Origin: Bacteroidota bacterium
Lineage (GTDB): Bacteria; Bacteroidota; Bacteroidia; Chitinophagales; Chitinophagaceae
Direction of reading: 5' to 3'
NCBI GenBank assembly: GCA_028876495.1
Contig: JAGWRO010000034.1
Location: 1-59,312 of the forward strand
Length of the DNA stretch: 59,312 nucleotides
The translations under genes and the position numbers were made by a program. The notes under the pieces are model-generated. The model was given only the letters and a program-made list of their open reading frames with translations, ran no database searches and was not told the origin of the DNA. Shown in pieces: positions 51,850 to 59,183 of this stretch. Each line of letters opens with the position of its first letter. Within the stretch, counting starts at the first letter, position 1.

Positions 51850-52968
51850 ATGATAACCTCAGTAGAAAAAAAACCGGAAGTTTCAAGCAAACTGGAATCA
51901 ATAAAACCAGGTGTAAAAAACGGTCATGCAACCATGAAAGGTTTGGTGTATGATGGACCCGGAAAAATTGCCTTAAAAGTGATACCAAAACCCGTAATTG
52001 AAAAGTCAACTGATGCATTGGTGAAAGTTATAAAGACCACCATCTGCGGAACGGACCTAGGTATCTTACATGGCAAAACACCATCGGTAAAGCCCGGTAC
52101 AACACTTGGTCACGAAGGTGTTGGTATCATTGAGGAAGTAGGAACTTCTGTCACTAATTTTAAAAAAGGTGATCATGTAATTATTTCGTGTATTACATCT
52201 GATGGAAGCTGTGAATATTGTAAAAAGCAATTGTACTCGCATTGTGAAGATGGTGGCTGGATATTAGGTCATTTGATTAACGGTACACAAGCAGAATATG
52301 TTCGAATTCCTCATGCTGATAACAGCCTTTATTTAATCCCGCCAAAAGCTAATGAAGAAGCGTTGGTAATGCTGAGCGATATTTTGCCAACCGGTTTTGA
52401 AATTGGAGTTATTGCAGGGCAGGTCCAGCCCGGAGATACGATTGCTATCGTTGGTGCCGGCCCGATTGGTATGTCAGCTTTACTTACTGCGCAATTTTAT
52501 TCTCCTGCAAAAATCTATATGATAGATCTCGATGAGCATCGCCTGGAAATGGCGAAAAAATTTGGCGCTACCCATACCATTAATTCAGGCAATGAAGATG
52601 TAGTAAAAAGAATGCTCGCTGAAACCAAAGATGGCGTGGATGTAGCGATAGAAGCGGTGGGCATGCCTGCAACTTTCGATATATGCCAAAAGATCGTTCG
52701 TCCCGGTGGCCATGTGGCTAATATTGGTGTGCATGGAAAACCAGTTGACCTGCAGATTCAAAATCTGTGGATACAAAACATCACTATTACCATGGGTTTG
52801 GTAAATACAAACACAACGCCCATGCTGTTGAAAACGGTATCATCAGGCAAGGTGAAACCGAATCAATTAATTACGCATCATTTCAAATTAGATGAGATAA
52901 TGAAAGCGTATGAAGTGTTTGGCAATGCCGGCAAAGAGAAAGCCCTGAAAGTAATCATCGAACCATAA
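51850..52968 (+). CDS. Zinc-dependent medium-chain alcohol dehydrogenase
   Basis: A 372-residue cytoplasmic MDR-family dehydrogenase. Catalytic zinc ligands include Cys in T-I-C-G-T-D and His-Glu in G-H-E-G-V-G; structural-zinc cysteines are in G-S-C-E-Y-C-K-K-Q-L-Y-S-H-C; the NAD(P) fold has V-G-A-G-P-I-G. The first 28 residues are an extension before M29-K-G-L-V-Y, so translation may start at either site. Likely substrates are short alcohols or aldehydes or polyols. It is separated from the xylan locus and followed by a possible terminator, so probably monocistronic. Confidence 0.92.
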   Translation: MITSVEKKPEVSSKLESIKPGVKNGHATMKGLVYDGPGKIALKVIPKPVIEKSTDALVKVIKTTICGTDLGILHGKTPSVKPGTTLGHEGVGIIEEVGTSVTNFKKGDHVIISCITSDGSCEYCKKQLYSHCEDGGWILGHLINGTQAEYVRIPHADNSLYLIPPKANEEALVMLSDILPTGFEIGVIAGQVQPGDTIAIVGAGPIGMSALLTAQFYSPAKIYMIDLDEHRLEMAKKFGATHTINSGNEDVVKRMLAETKDGVDVAIEAVGMPATFDICQKIVRPGGHVANIGVHGKPVDLQIQNLWIQNITITMGLVNTNTTPMLLKTVSSGKVKPNQLITHHFKLDEIMKAYEVFGNAGKEKALKVIIEP

Positions 52969-52980
52969 TATATAATAAAA

Positions 52981-53026
52981 CAGAAAAAACTTTCTGAAAA
53001 ATCACATTGTAGAAAAATTTTTTCTG
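52981..53026 (+). terminator. Possible terminator after the alcohol dehydrogenase
   Basis: CAGAAAAAA (52981-52989) can pair with TTTTTTCTG (53018-53026), with a competing compact hairpin CAGAAA-AAAC-TTTCTG at 52981-52996. Either lies 12 bp past the stop codon. AU-rich stems make this weak. Confidence 0.35.
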
Positions 53027-53143
53027 TTGGAAGCGGTGCGCCATATTGGAATTATGCCTTATCCTTCTTTGCGCCTTTGCAGGAAGTAACCGGCAGTTCA
53101 AAATGAATCTGGTTTCAATGATTTTATACTCCTTTTTAATTTG

Positions 53144-53151
53144 TAAATTTG
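53144..53151 (+). promoter_or_regulatory. Bacteroidota-type -7 promoter box for tRNA-Ser
   Basis: TAAATTTG is an exact match to the Bacteroidota -7 consensus TAnnTTTG, 18 bp before the mature tRNA 5' end. The -33 region has no good TTTG, only GTTTC at 53112-53116. Confidence 0.6.
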
Positions 53152-53169
53152 CACTCCATTTTAAAAAAT

Positions 53170-53256
53170 GGAGACTTGTCCGAGTGGTTGAAGGAGCACG
53201 CCTGGAAAGTGTGTATACCTGCAAGGGTATCAAGGGTTCGAATCCCTTAGTCTCCG
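53170..53256 (+). tRNA. tRNA-Ser (anticodon GGA)
   Basis: A complete class II tRNA of 87 nt. Acceptor GGAGACT pairs with AGTCTCC (53249-53255) with discriminator G53256. Anticodon stem CACGC/GTGTG around loop CTGGAAA gives anticodon GGA at 53204-53206 (serine, UCC/UCU). A long variable arm (about 53214-53231) and the T arm AAGGG-TTCGAAT-CCCTT (53232-53248) complete it. No CCA is encoded. Its 3' end faces the integrase gene, a classic integration site. Confidence 0.97.
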
Positions 53257-53517
53257 CTGAAATCAGTTATTTGAGGTAAGGTAAAATCAACAAATCCAGT
53301 AAAATCAAGGGTTTCAAACTTTTACACTTCTTTACTTTACTAATATTTACTCCATTTTATCACTATTCAGGTGGAGTAATTCGTGGAGTATTTATTTCTC
53401 TTTATAATAACTCCACTAACTTGTCATAAGTCTTTATCTATTAACATTTTATACAAACGAATGTACGAATTTTATTATGCGTTAACTGTAATTTTATAAC
53501 CTTAAATAAGATGTATT
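53257..53517. other. Probable attachment-site region of an integrated element
   Basis: 261 bp between tRNA-Ser and the integrase gene. GTGGAGTA occurs twice in direct orientation (53371-53378, 53383-53390), with inverted forms TACTCCA (53348-53354) and AACTCCAC (53409-53416) on either side. This spacing resembles arm-type binding sites for a tyrosine recombinase. No second copy of the tRNA 3' end was found in the window, so the other junction is absent or outside it. Confidence 0.5.
53491..53506 (+). promoter_or_regulatory. 16-base leader motif, copy 1, upstream of integrase 1
   Basis: ATTTTATAACCTTAAA ends 11 bp before the integrase ATG at 53518. An identical 16-mer occurs at 59158-59173 just before the second integrase gene. 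Probably part of the promoter or translation-start region shared by this integrase type. Confidence 0.6.
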
Positions 53518-54360
53518 ATGGAAAAGAGTTTTGGTTTATTCTTTCATCTAAAAAAAGAAAATAAAAGCGATGGACAAAAATTAAAAGTTTACATGAGAAT
53601 TACCATCAATGGAATACATTGTGAAATTAGTACCAAAAGAAAATGTAATCCGGTTAACTGGAATGTATCTGCCGGAAGATTATATGGTAAAAGTGAAGCT
53701 GTCAGGGAATTTAACGCCTACCTCGATACCCTTCAGCAAAAGGTATTTGAGGCAAAACGGAGGCTTATCGAAACGGATAAAGAGCTTACAGCTGAAACTA
53801 TTAAAAATGAACTTCTCGGAAGAAACAATAACCCAAAGTATATGCTGCTTGAAGTCTTCAAACATCACAATACTCAAATGGCTGCATTGGTCAACCGGGA
53901 ATATGCGCCTGGTACAATAGAGAGATATGAAACTTCCTACAGACATACAGAATCGTTTCTGCAATGGAAATTCAAACTAAATGATATTGCAATTGATAAA
54001 CTGAACTATGAATTCATTGCAGAATATGAGTTCTGGTTGAAAAGCGTTCGCAATTGTGGCCATAATACGACGATGAAGTACTTGGCCAATTTCAAAAAGA
54101 TTGTGATCCGGTGTTTAAAAAATGGGTGGCTTAAGAAAGATCCTTTCATTGGCTTTAAAATGGCAAAAAGGGAAGTTGAACGGACAGCCTTAACTGAGCA
54201 CGAATTGCAGCTGCTATCAGCAAAAAACTTTTCGGCAGAAAGGCTTGCAATAGTAAAAGACATTTTTCTTTTTAGTTGTTATTCAGGTCTGGCATACGCT
54301 GATGTACAAAAATTGAAACGTTCTGAAATAGGGATTGGTAGGCGCGGAAGCTTTTTATGA
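53518..54360 (+). pseudogene. Truncated tyrosine recombinase/integrase
   Basis: The 280-residue frame has an Arm-type DNA-binding domain (about 1-95), a SAM-like core-binding domain (about 100-205) and only the first helices of the catalytic domain, stopping after S-C-Y-S-G-L-A-Y-A-D-V-Q-K-L-K-R-S-E-I-G-I-G. A full protein would be about 400 residues; the HxxR and Tyr regions are missing, and the last six residues are foreign. The first catalytic Arg position is Ala, as in related Bacteroidota integrases that lack it. The break is near 54338, where unrelated sequence begins. Non-functional unless the remainder acts in trans. Confidence 0.9.
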
Positions 54361-54454
54361 CTTTGCCTCGATCTTAAATAATACCACCCAAATTACCGGC
54401 AAGGGAATTTCCCTGGCGGGTCCTGTATTAATACGGGCAAACCTGTTTTCATAA
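54338..54454 (+). pseudogene. Unidentified gene-end fragment fused to the integrase remnant
   Basis: A 38-codon open tail with no start codon begins exactly where integrase similarity ends. It reads V-G-A-E-A-F-Y-D-F-A-S-I-L-N-N-T and ends R-A-N-L-F-S. It has coding-like composition, so it may be the 3' end of another gene brought in by a deletion. I do not recognise the family. Confidence 0.35.
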
Positions 54455-54816
54455 ATCCTTAAGTTGCCGAAATAACGAAGCGGGTTGGTTGCGGACGGGG
54501 AGAGAATTTGGCATTATAGGGGTATATGACAATCGGTGCTATTATTTTGTTTCAGGTTAGTCATTCATAATGGCAGCGAGGTTTTCAAAGAAGCGATAAA
54601 TACAATTCCCATCGGTTGAATACGAAGTTGATCCTATTGTCTGAAACCCATGACTATATTGCAATTGTGGGGATATGAATGGCTCTCTATAAAATCACGC
54701 TCCCTCCTCTTTTTTATGGAACTATTCTGGGTTTTAAAATATATGAAGGATGGCTTACTTTAGATTTCTATATCCATCAAAAAATACACTTTTACATTAC
54801 ATAGCATTTCAAAAAA
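54455..54816. other. Noncoding or degraded stretch in the element remnant
   Basis: 362 bp with no supported gene. Short open runs occur (for example around 54625-54678) but none starts properly or shows a known motif. Probably decayed mobile-element DNA. Confidence 0.4.
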
Positions 54817-55010
54817 ATGGAAAATAAACATTTGGCTTTGTTTTTAGGTCCCAAGGCGGAGAACGCAAATATCTTCACATCGACCTTAATCGATGTAGTT
54901 CAGGATTATATTCATTGTAGACGTAATTATTATACGGGTGATAGCTTGTTGGTCACAAAGGAGGTCCAGGGAGACAAAGAACCCGAATTTGACAGACTTC
55001 AGCAGGGTGT
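54817..55010 (+). pseudogene. 5' fragment of a PLP-dependent decarboxylase/aminotransferase-family gene
   Basis: The frame opens M-E-N-K-H-L-A-L-F-L-G-P-K-A-E-N-A-N and continues Y-I-H-C-R-R-N-Y-Y and L-Q-Q-G-V-T-E-M-M. The F-L-G-P-K-A-E-N start and the W/C-R-R-N-Y/F stretch are typical of the N-terminus of pyridoxal-dependent decarboxylases of about 450-500 residues. The frame runs on to 55053, but similarity ends near 55010, where the hicA-like sequence begins in another frame. Only about 65 of the expected residues remain, so this is a truncated, non-functional gene. Confidence 0.6.
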
Positions 55011-55209
55011 CACGGAAATGATGTCGTTATTCTTGATGTCGCCGAATGGTTAAAATTAAATTCATGGGAAATAAAGGAACAAAATGCATCACAAGTGATC
55101 ATTCACCCGTGAAAATACAAGAGGCAGGATCGTCTTGCCGCTTACGGTAGAAAAGTTATCCGGGTCTATGCTGGATGCAATTTTAAGAAAGACAGGAATC
55201 AAAATGTAA
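55011..55209 (+). pseudogene. hicA: Frameshifted HicA-like toxin gene
   Basis: Two frames together give a HicA-like RNA-binding toxin of about 65 residues. Frame 1 (55011-55109) reads E-W-L-K-L-N-S-W-E-I-K-E-Q-N-A-S-Q-V-I-I-H-P; frame 2 (55111-55209) reads E-N-T-R-G-R-I-V-L-P-L-T-V-E-K-L and ends L-D-A-I-L-R-K-T-G-I-K-M. Removing the single T at 55110 joins them. The K-Q-x-x-S-H-x-I-x-x-H-P core has Gln in place of the catalytic His (A-S-Q-V). The 5' end is unclear because it merges with the decarboxylase fragment. A hicB-like frame follows 4 bp later, the normal order. Confidence 0.6.
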
Positions 55210-55213
55210 ATAT

Positions 55214-55384
55214 ATGAGCCAAATGATTAGCATACCACTAATCGTGGAACGAAATAATGAAACGGATGTTCTTTGGGGAAGAATAGACTACCAGGATGAT
55301 TTGATAGTAGATTTCGGGGCAACGTTTGATGAACTGGAAGAGAAAATGTATAAACATACAACCGATCTCTGCGGGCCTCAATAG
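55214..55384 (+). pseudogene. hicB: Truncated HicB-like antitoxin gene
   Basis: A 56-residue frame starting M-S-Q-M-I-S-I-P-L-I-V-E-R-N-N, with [15 protein letters not shown] and D-E-L-E-E-K-M. This matches the N-terminal, partly degraded RNase-H-like domain of HicB-type antitoxins; a full protein has about 130 residues with a C-terminal helix-turn-helix, which is lost. Similarity ends near 55360, where the hutH fragment begins in another frame. Starts 4 bp after hicA. Confidence 0.6.
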
Positions 55385-55819
55385 CGGTTTCGTGATCCCG
55401 CAATATACCACTGCCGCCCTCCTAACGGAAAACAAAACCCTGTGCTTTCCCGCCACAGCTGACAGTATCCCCACCTCCCTCGCGCAGGAAGTCACGTCTG
55501 TATTGGAAGCATCAGCGGGCGCAAGCTTCATAAAGTCCTTGATAACCTCGAATACATCCTCGCAATCGAACTGCTCTCCGCCTGCAAGGCCATGGAATTC
55601 CGGCGCCCGCTCCGCAGTTCCCCCATCCTCGAACAGGCCCATAGCTTCGTCCGCCGCCACGTCACCTTCGCTGAAGAGGACCGTATTTTCGCCGAAGACA
55701 TCAACACTGTCCGCGATCTCCTCCGCACCGGCCTTTTCACCGCCGGCATGGAGGCCTTCGCAACGGAAAACGACATTAATTTGAATAAAAGTTTTAATGA
55801 TTTTTGGCCTGCCTTTTGA
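55365..55819 (+). pseudogene. hutH: Frameshifted 3' fragment of histidine ammonia-lyase
   Basis: The C-terminal about 150 of about 500 residues of a HutH protein. Frame 1 (to about 55490): [17 protein letters not shown] and [11 protein letters not shown]. Frame 2 (from 55493): [27 protein letters not shown] and [13 protein letters not shown] one-base deletion near 55491 separates the frames, where the family has Q-E-D-H-V-S-M-G. The MIO-forming Ala-Ser-Gly region is absent. The fragment is more GC-rich than its surroundings and joins the hicB fragment directly, so it was probably brought in by recombination. Confidence 0.85.
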
Positions 55820-55821
55820 TC

Positions 55822-57324
55822 TTAGTCTTCCATTTCAAAAACCTTTCGGTAGGCAGACTGCATCGACGCGATTTCTTCATCGGTAAGCCTGGCAAAACTT
55901 TCCCTGCGCCTCTTTGGAAATATTCCTTTGTTCTGGTAAAGGAACAATATCATCTGGTCTACCATTTTATCCGGCATGTCAACAATACCTTGTATGGCTG
56001 CCTTAGCCTCCTCGTAACGTTGAATAAAATGCAATTCGTCCGGCATGTCCTCCTTCAGCGTGGCATGAATGGCACGCAGAAGATAGATACAATGCTCTGT
56101 AAGATCCGGGTACCGGAAATAGCTTTCTGTTTCATCCGCGTTGGTTACCGTTACTTCTCCTTCTTCGCTTTTTTCATAGCGTATAAATTCCATCAGCGGT
56201 CGGGAATAGGTTTCGAGAATAAGATCGTACTCCCTGATATGGTTCAGTATGTGTGCGGAAACCGGTATGATCAGCCCCTCTGAGACAAGCCCGTCACTCA
56301 CCAGCACATCATGTATCAGGAACCGGTGCAGCCTCCCGTTCCCATCCTCGAAGGGATGGATAAAGACAAAACCAAAGGCCAGCATAGCGGCCCTGATTTC
56401 AGCCCGAATACCTTCGCTTTTCAGGGCCGTTTTCCTGATTCCATCCATCAGCGATGCGACAAATACGGGCGGCGGACAAATGTAATGAACCAGGTCCAGG
56501 AAATTGGGAAGGGATTGCCCGATATAATTTTGATCCTGCCGGAATCCGGCCGCTGCGAACCTCGGATCAACTATGGCATTTTGTAATTGCACCAGCCTAC
56601 CCTCTTCCAGTAACTGTTCCCTGGGCTCCCGACCTGCCTGCATCAGTAAAGCAATGAATTTCTCCATCCGGTCCGGCGAGGGCTGCTCCTTTTCGATTTC
56701 ATAGGAAGAGCGGGTTTCCTTTTTGTATAGATAGTTGGTGGCCCTACTGAAAATTTCGGCAGGGAACGTTTGCTTAAGTTCTTCTATTTTTTGTGGTACA
56801 TTCTCTTCGAGGAGGGCGTTGAGCTCACCGGTTCGCCTTACGACCGGGCAAAAATCCCGGGTGCCCGGCAGGTTATCATTAATGCGCCAGCGCTTATTTT
56901 TTACACCGGGCGCAGTAACATACTTTTCCGGGTCCAGGAGATCCGTGTAATTCCCTGATATATCCTTACTGAGCATCAGCGTTTGACCGGTGAGGAATTC
57001 ATAGAGAAAACCTATCTTTCGGGCATACTTGCCGGAGGGCGAACTTTCGATAGAACGTACAATCTCATCAGGGGGAATTTCCCGTAAAACAGCCTTCAAA
57101 AAATCCAGGCTGAAATCATCATACTTAAGAGAAAATTCAAGATGTAAAAAGGGACTGTCTTCATTTGGCGCATAACGAATGCCATAAACCTGCTCGATAT
57201 TACCCTTCGAAGTCAGCTCTATTGAGGGATTATTCCCGATATAGGAGCAATGGGTAAGATGGTGCCGTAATAGCCGGTAATGTTCCTGTAGCCATAGACT
57301 ACCTGCAGATTTGTTGGACGTCAA
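55822..57324 (-). CDS. Fic-domain AMPylase-like protein
   Basis: A 500-residue cytoplasmic protein with a complete Fic motif H-P-F-E-D-G-N-G-R-L-H-R at 323-334. An N-terminal about 190-residue domain precedes it. The helix K-E-T-R-S-S-Y-E-I-E-K (Ser207 to Glu211) fits the inhibitory S/T-x-x-x-E pattern, though Lys replaces the usual Gly/Asn. No ATG is available: TTG at 57324 is the only start after the upstream stop at 57337. Fic proteins transfer AMP or other groups to target proteins. The gene is intact among broken ones, so it may be selected. Convergent with the hutH remnant, 2 bp apart. Confidence 0.9.
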   Translation of the reverse strand: MTSNKSAGSLWLQEHYRLLRHHLTHCSYIGNNPSIELTSKGNIEQVYGIRYAPNEDSPFLHLEFSLKYDDFSLDFLKAVLREIPPDEIVRSIESSPSGKYARKIGFLYEFLTGQTLMLSKDISGNYTDLLDPEKYVTAPGVKNKRWRINDNLPGTRDFCPVVRRTGELNALLEENVPQKIEELKQTFPAEIFSRATNYLYKKETRSSYEIEKEQPSPDRMEKFIALLMQAGREPREQLLEEGRLVQLQNAIVDPRFAAAGFRQDQNYIGQSLPNFLDLVHYICPPPVFVASLMDGIRKTALKSEGIRAEIRAAMLAFGFVFIHPFEDGNGRLHRFLIHDVLVSDGLVSEGLIIPVSAHILNHIREYDLILETYSRPLMEFIRYEKSEEGEVTVTNADETESYFRYPDLTEHCIYLLRAIHATLKEDMPDELHFIQRYEEAKAAIQGIVDMPDKMVDQMILFLYQNKGIFPKRRRESFARLTDEEIASMQSAYRKVFEMED

Positions 57325-57326
57325 AC

Positions 57327-57483
57327 GGTAAATTGATTATTAATTACTGTAAAGTTATTATAATTATGCTAATATACTGTAAAATGATTATTAAATGTTG
57401 TTTTAGCAAAAAAAACTGTAAAACAAATATTCGGCAATGTAAAATGATTAATAATTGCAAATTATACTGTAAAACAGTTTAAA
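57327..57483. repeat. Array of TGTAAAA-type repeats upstream of the Fic gene
   Basis: Six related units: GGTAAATTGATTATTA (57327), TGTAAAGTTATTATAA (57348), TGTAAAATGATTATTA (57378), TGTAAAACAAATATT (57417), TGTAAAATGATTAATAA (57438), TGTAAAACAGTTTAAA (57468). Start-to-start spacing is 21, 30, 39, 21 and 30 bp. The last unit sits in a perfect palindrome ACTGT-AAA-ACAGT (57466-57478). The array covers the likely promoter of the Fic gene, suggesting a multi-site operator. Confidence 0.6.
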
Positions 57484-57578
57484 AAATCCAAATGTTGTAC
57501 GTCTTTATTAAAGTGCTCGTATTAATACCGGATTAATACCAGGGCATAACCAATAAATTTATATTCAAATTCAATTTT

Positions 57579-57760
57579 ATGGCAGATGCCAAGGTAACTT
57601 GTATTAACAAAATGAACAGGAACACTTCTCATGAAGTAATTGCCCATCTTGGCGGAAATAACTGGAAGTTGACAGGGCAGAAGTGATTAATTCTATCGAA
57701 TCAGGAACTAACACTTTTTATACCATGGTGTATAATCGGAGACCTGGCAGAGTTGTATAA
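57579..57760 (+). pseudogene. DUF3892-like gene remnant
   Basis: Frame 1 (57579-57686) reads M-A-D-A-K-V-T-C-I-N-K-M-N-R-N and H-L-G-G-N-N-W-K-L-T; frame 2 (57677-57760) continues A-E-V-I-N-S-I-E-S-G-T-N-T-F-Y-T-M-V. Together they match the small DUF3892 proteins (about 90 residues), with one frameshift near 57677 and a degraded C-terminus. Function of the family is unknown. Confidence 0.55.
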
Positions 57761-58130
57761 CCAGCAGTTTATTGACCACCTTTTTGAAGCAAAAAGAAAA
57801 TAACCAACCCACAATTTATATTCATTTTTGAAAATTGGCATTTGGGCCGGGGTGGTGACCCCCGCTATACTACCGCCTCGTCTCCGCACCAGCCGGAATG
57901 GACCTGCGTATAAATCCGGGCAGCGGTTCCGGTTTTGGTGTAAGGGAACGGCTGCCCGGCCTGTTCTTTACGGAGCGGAGGGCCGCAGGCATGCCATGGA
58001 ATGAGGAGGGGTCGGGGGGACAATTACATGCAGGTGCTGGCAGTACCGGAGCGCGGCTGCCGTAATTGCGGTGGATAGCGGAGCCGAATGGAATGACGCG
58101 GCATGAAGTCCCGGAGCGGGGGTTATTTTA
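57761..58130. other. GC-rich noncoding block
   Basis: 370 bp without a supported gene. From about 57848 the composition turns clearly GC-rich compared with the flanks, with repeated CGGAGC words (57967, 58044, 58076, 58111) and two ATGGAATGA copies. It ends abruptly at the IS21 remnant (58131). It could be part of an integrative element such as a transfer-origin or intergenic region, but nothing specific identifies it. Confidence 0.4.
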
Positions 58131-58749
58131 CCTACAGCCATAAAAATGCAGTGCCCGCTCACAAGCAAGTATAAAATCTTCTTTCTTTTGCGAGGTTACA
58201 GCCGTTACATAGGTAAGCTGGCTACAGCCGAGGATGGCTACAAAGACTTCCACCTCCGCACCTCTCCAGTCTCTTTATCCACTATCTGTAATCTTTTCCC
58301 GGTAAAATCAATAAAGAGCTTATCACCCACCTTATGAGGGTCTCGCATCGATGGCTTACTCATGCCCATGTATATATTTAATCGTTCCGGAAAAGCAGAG
58401 TGTTTATACCCTTCGGGATACTGCCGGATATAATCGGCATACACCATTTGCTTTGTTACTCCTCGTTTCTTCAGCCTGGCAGCCAGCTCCGGTAACAACG
58501 CTTCCAGGTCAACCACACGACTACTTTCCTTTTTGGCTTTTCACTTAAAAAAGCAGTAGCAAGCTGCTTGTCATTCATCGCTTCCACGCGCTCAACAGTG
58601 AGGCGCAATTCAACAAATTGCAACAAATATTTCTTAACGATATTACGGGCAATCCCCGTCGTTTTACTGATAAACTTACTGCCACGGCCATCTGCGTAAA
58701 GGCGCAGTACCTGTCTGATTTTAAACATTTCAATTGGTTTGTTGGACAT
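58131..58749 (-). pseudogene. istA: IS21-family transposase IstA, frameshifted and truncated
   Basis: Three frames read in order as an IstA N-terminus. First M-S-N-K-P-I-E-M-F-K-I-R-Q-V-L-R-L-Y (58749 to about 58515), with a helix-turn-helix I-S-K-T-T-G-I-A-R-N-I-V-K-K-Y. Then L-K-K-R-G-V-T-K-Q-M-V and K-P-S-M-R, with the first catalytic-core Asp in F-I-D-F-T-G-K (about 58516-58255). Then V-E-V-F-V-A-I-L-G-C-S-Q-L-T-Y-V to A-L-H-F-Y-G (to about 58138). About 205 of about 510 residues remain, with two frameshifts and loss of the rest plus istB. Not functional. Confidence 0.88.
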
Positions 58750-58827
58750 AATTTCTCCCGGTTGATTTTGTTTAAAACAACCGATAATTATCCTACAAAA
58801 ACAACTGTTATTTTAACACACTTTTTA

Positions 58828-58887
58828 GGGGGTCAGTTTCAGCCGGTATCAGGGGGTCAGTTTGTTTTGGCCGAAGGGGGTCAGTTT
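58828..58887. repeat. IS21 multiple terminal repeats
   Basis: GGGGGTCAGTTT occurs three times at exactly 24-bp intervals (58828, 58852, 58876), upstream of the istA start. This is the multiple-terminal-repeat arrangement of IS21-family ends, which are transposase binding sites. It marks the outer end of the IS remnant at about 58890; the other end is missing. Confidence 0.85.
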
Positions 58888-59183
58888 GCGTGGGTTTTCC
58901 AGTTTATTGAATCCTTTAAAGAAAACAGAGGCCGATATTTCAACAACCTTTAAAAAGCATTAGGACACCTAACGAAACACTCTCCGGCAGCAGAAAACGA
59001 AACAGGCTTATGCTTCCTGATTTTCTGCTTATTATCGTTTTTTGAGCAGACTATTAAAATAGCAAAGAAAATTTCCTGAGAAAACACCACCCGAATTGCC
59101 TAAAATTATTTTGTACATAATATATCCCTTCTTTTCAATAGATTAAAAAGGTATAAAATTTTATAACCTTAAAATCTTAATCT
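58888..59183. other. Intergenic region before the second integrase
   Basis: 296 bp, AT-rich, with no gene. It contains the IS21 outer boundary and, at 59158-59173, the leader motif shared with the first integrase. No attachment-site repeat matching the tRNA-Ser end is visible. Confidence 0.5.
59158..59173 (+). promoter_or_regulatory. 16-base leader motif, copy 2, upstream of integrase 2
   Basis: ATTTTATAACCTTAAA, identical to 53491-53506, ends 10 bp before the ATG at 59184. The nearly equal distance to the start codon in both cases supports a regulatory or translation-initiation role. Confidence 0.6.

Noticed and set aside
53046-53279. 77-codon plus-strand ORF
   Set aside because: It overlaps the complete tRNA-Ser gene and has no protein motif.
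53307-53320. TCAAGGGTTTCAAA as a possible second att copy
   Set aside because: It resembles the tRNA T-arm for only about 8 bases and lies only about 75 bp downstream of it; not a credible core repeat.
55238-55660. 140-codon minus-strand ORF over the hicB/hutH fragments
   Set aside because: The opposite strand gives clear HicB and HutH similarity; this frame has no recognisable motif and is a by-product of the GC-rich hutH sequence.
55804-56283. 159-codon plus-strand ORF
   Set aside because: Antisense to the C-terminal part of the Fic gene, which is intact and has the full Fic motif upstream.
57968-58168. 66-codon minus-strand ORF in the GC-rich block
   Set aside because: It crosses the junction with the IS21 remnant and has low-complexity His/Pro/Ala composition.
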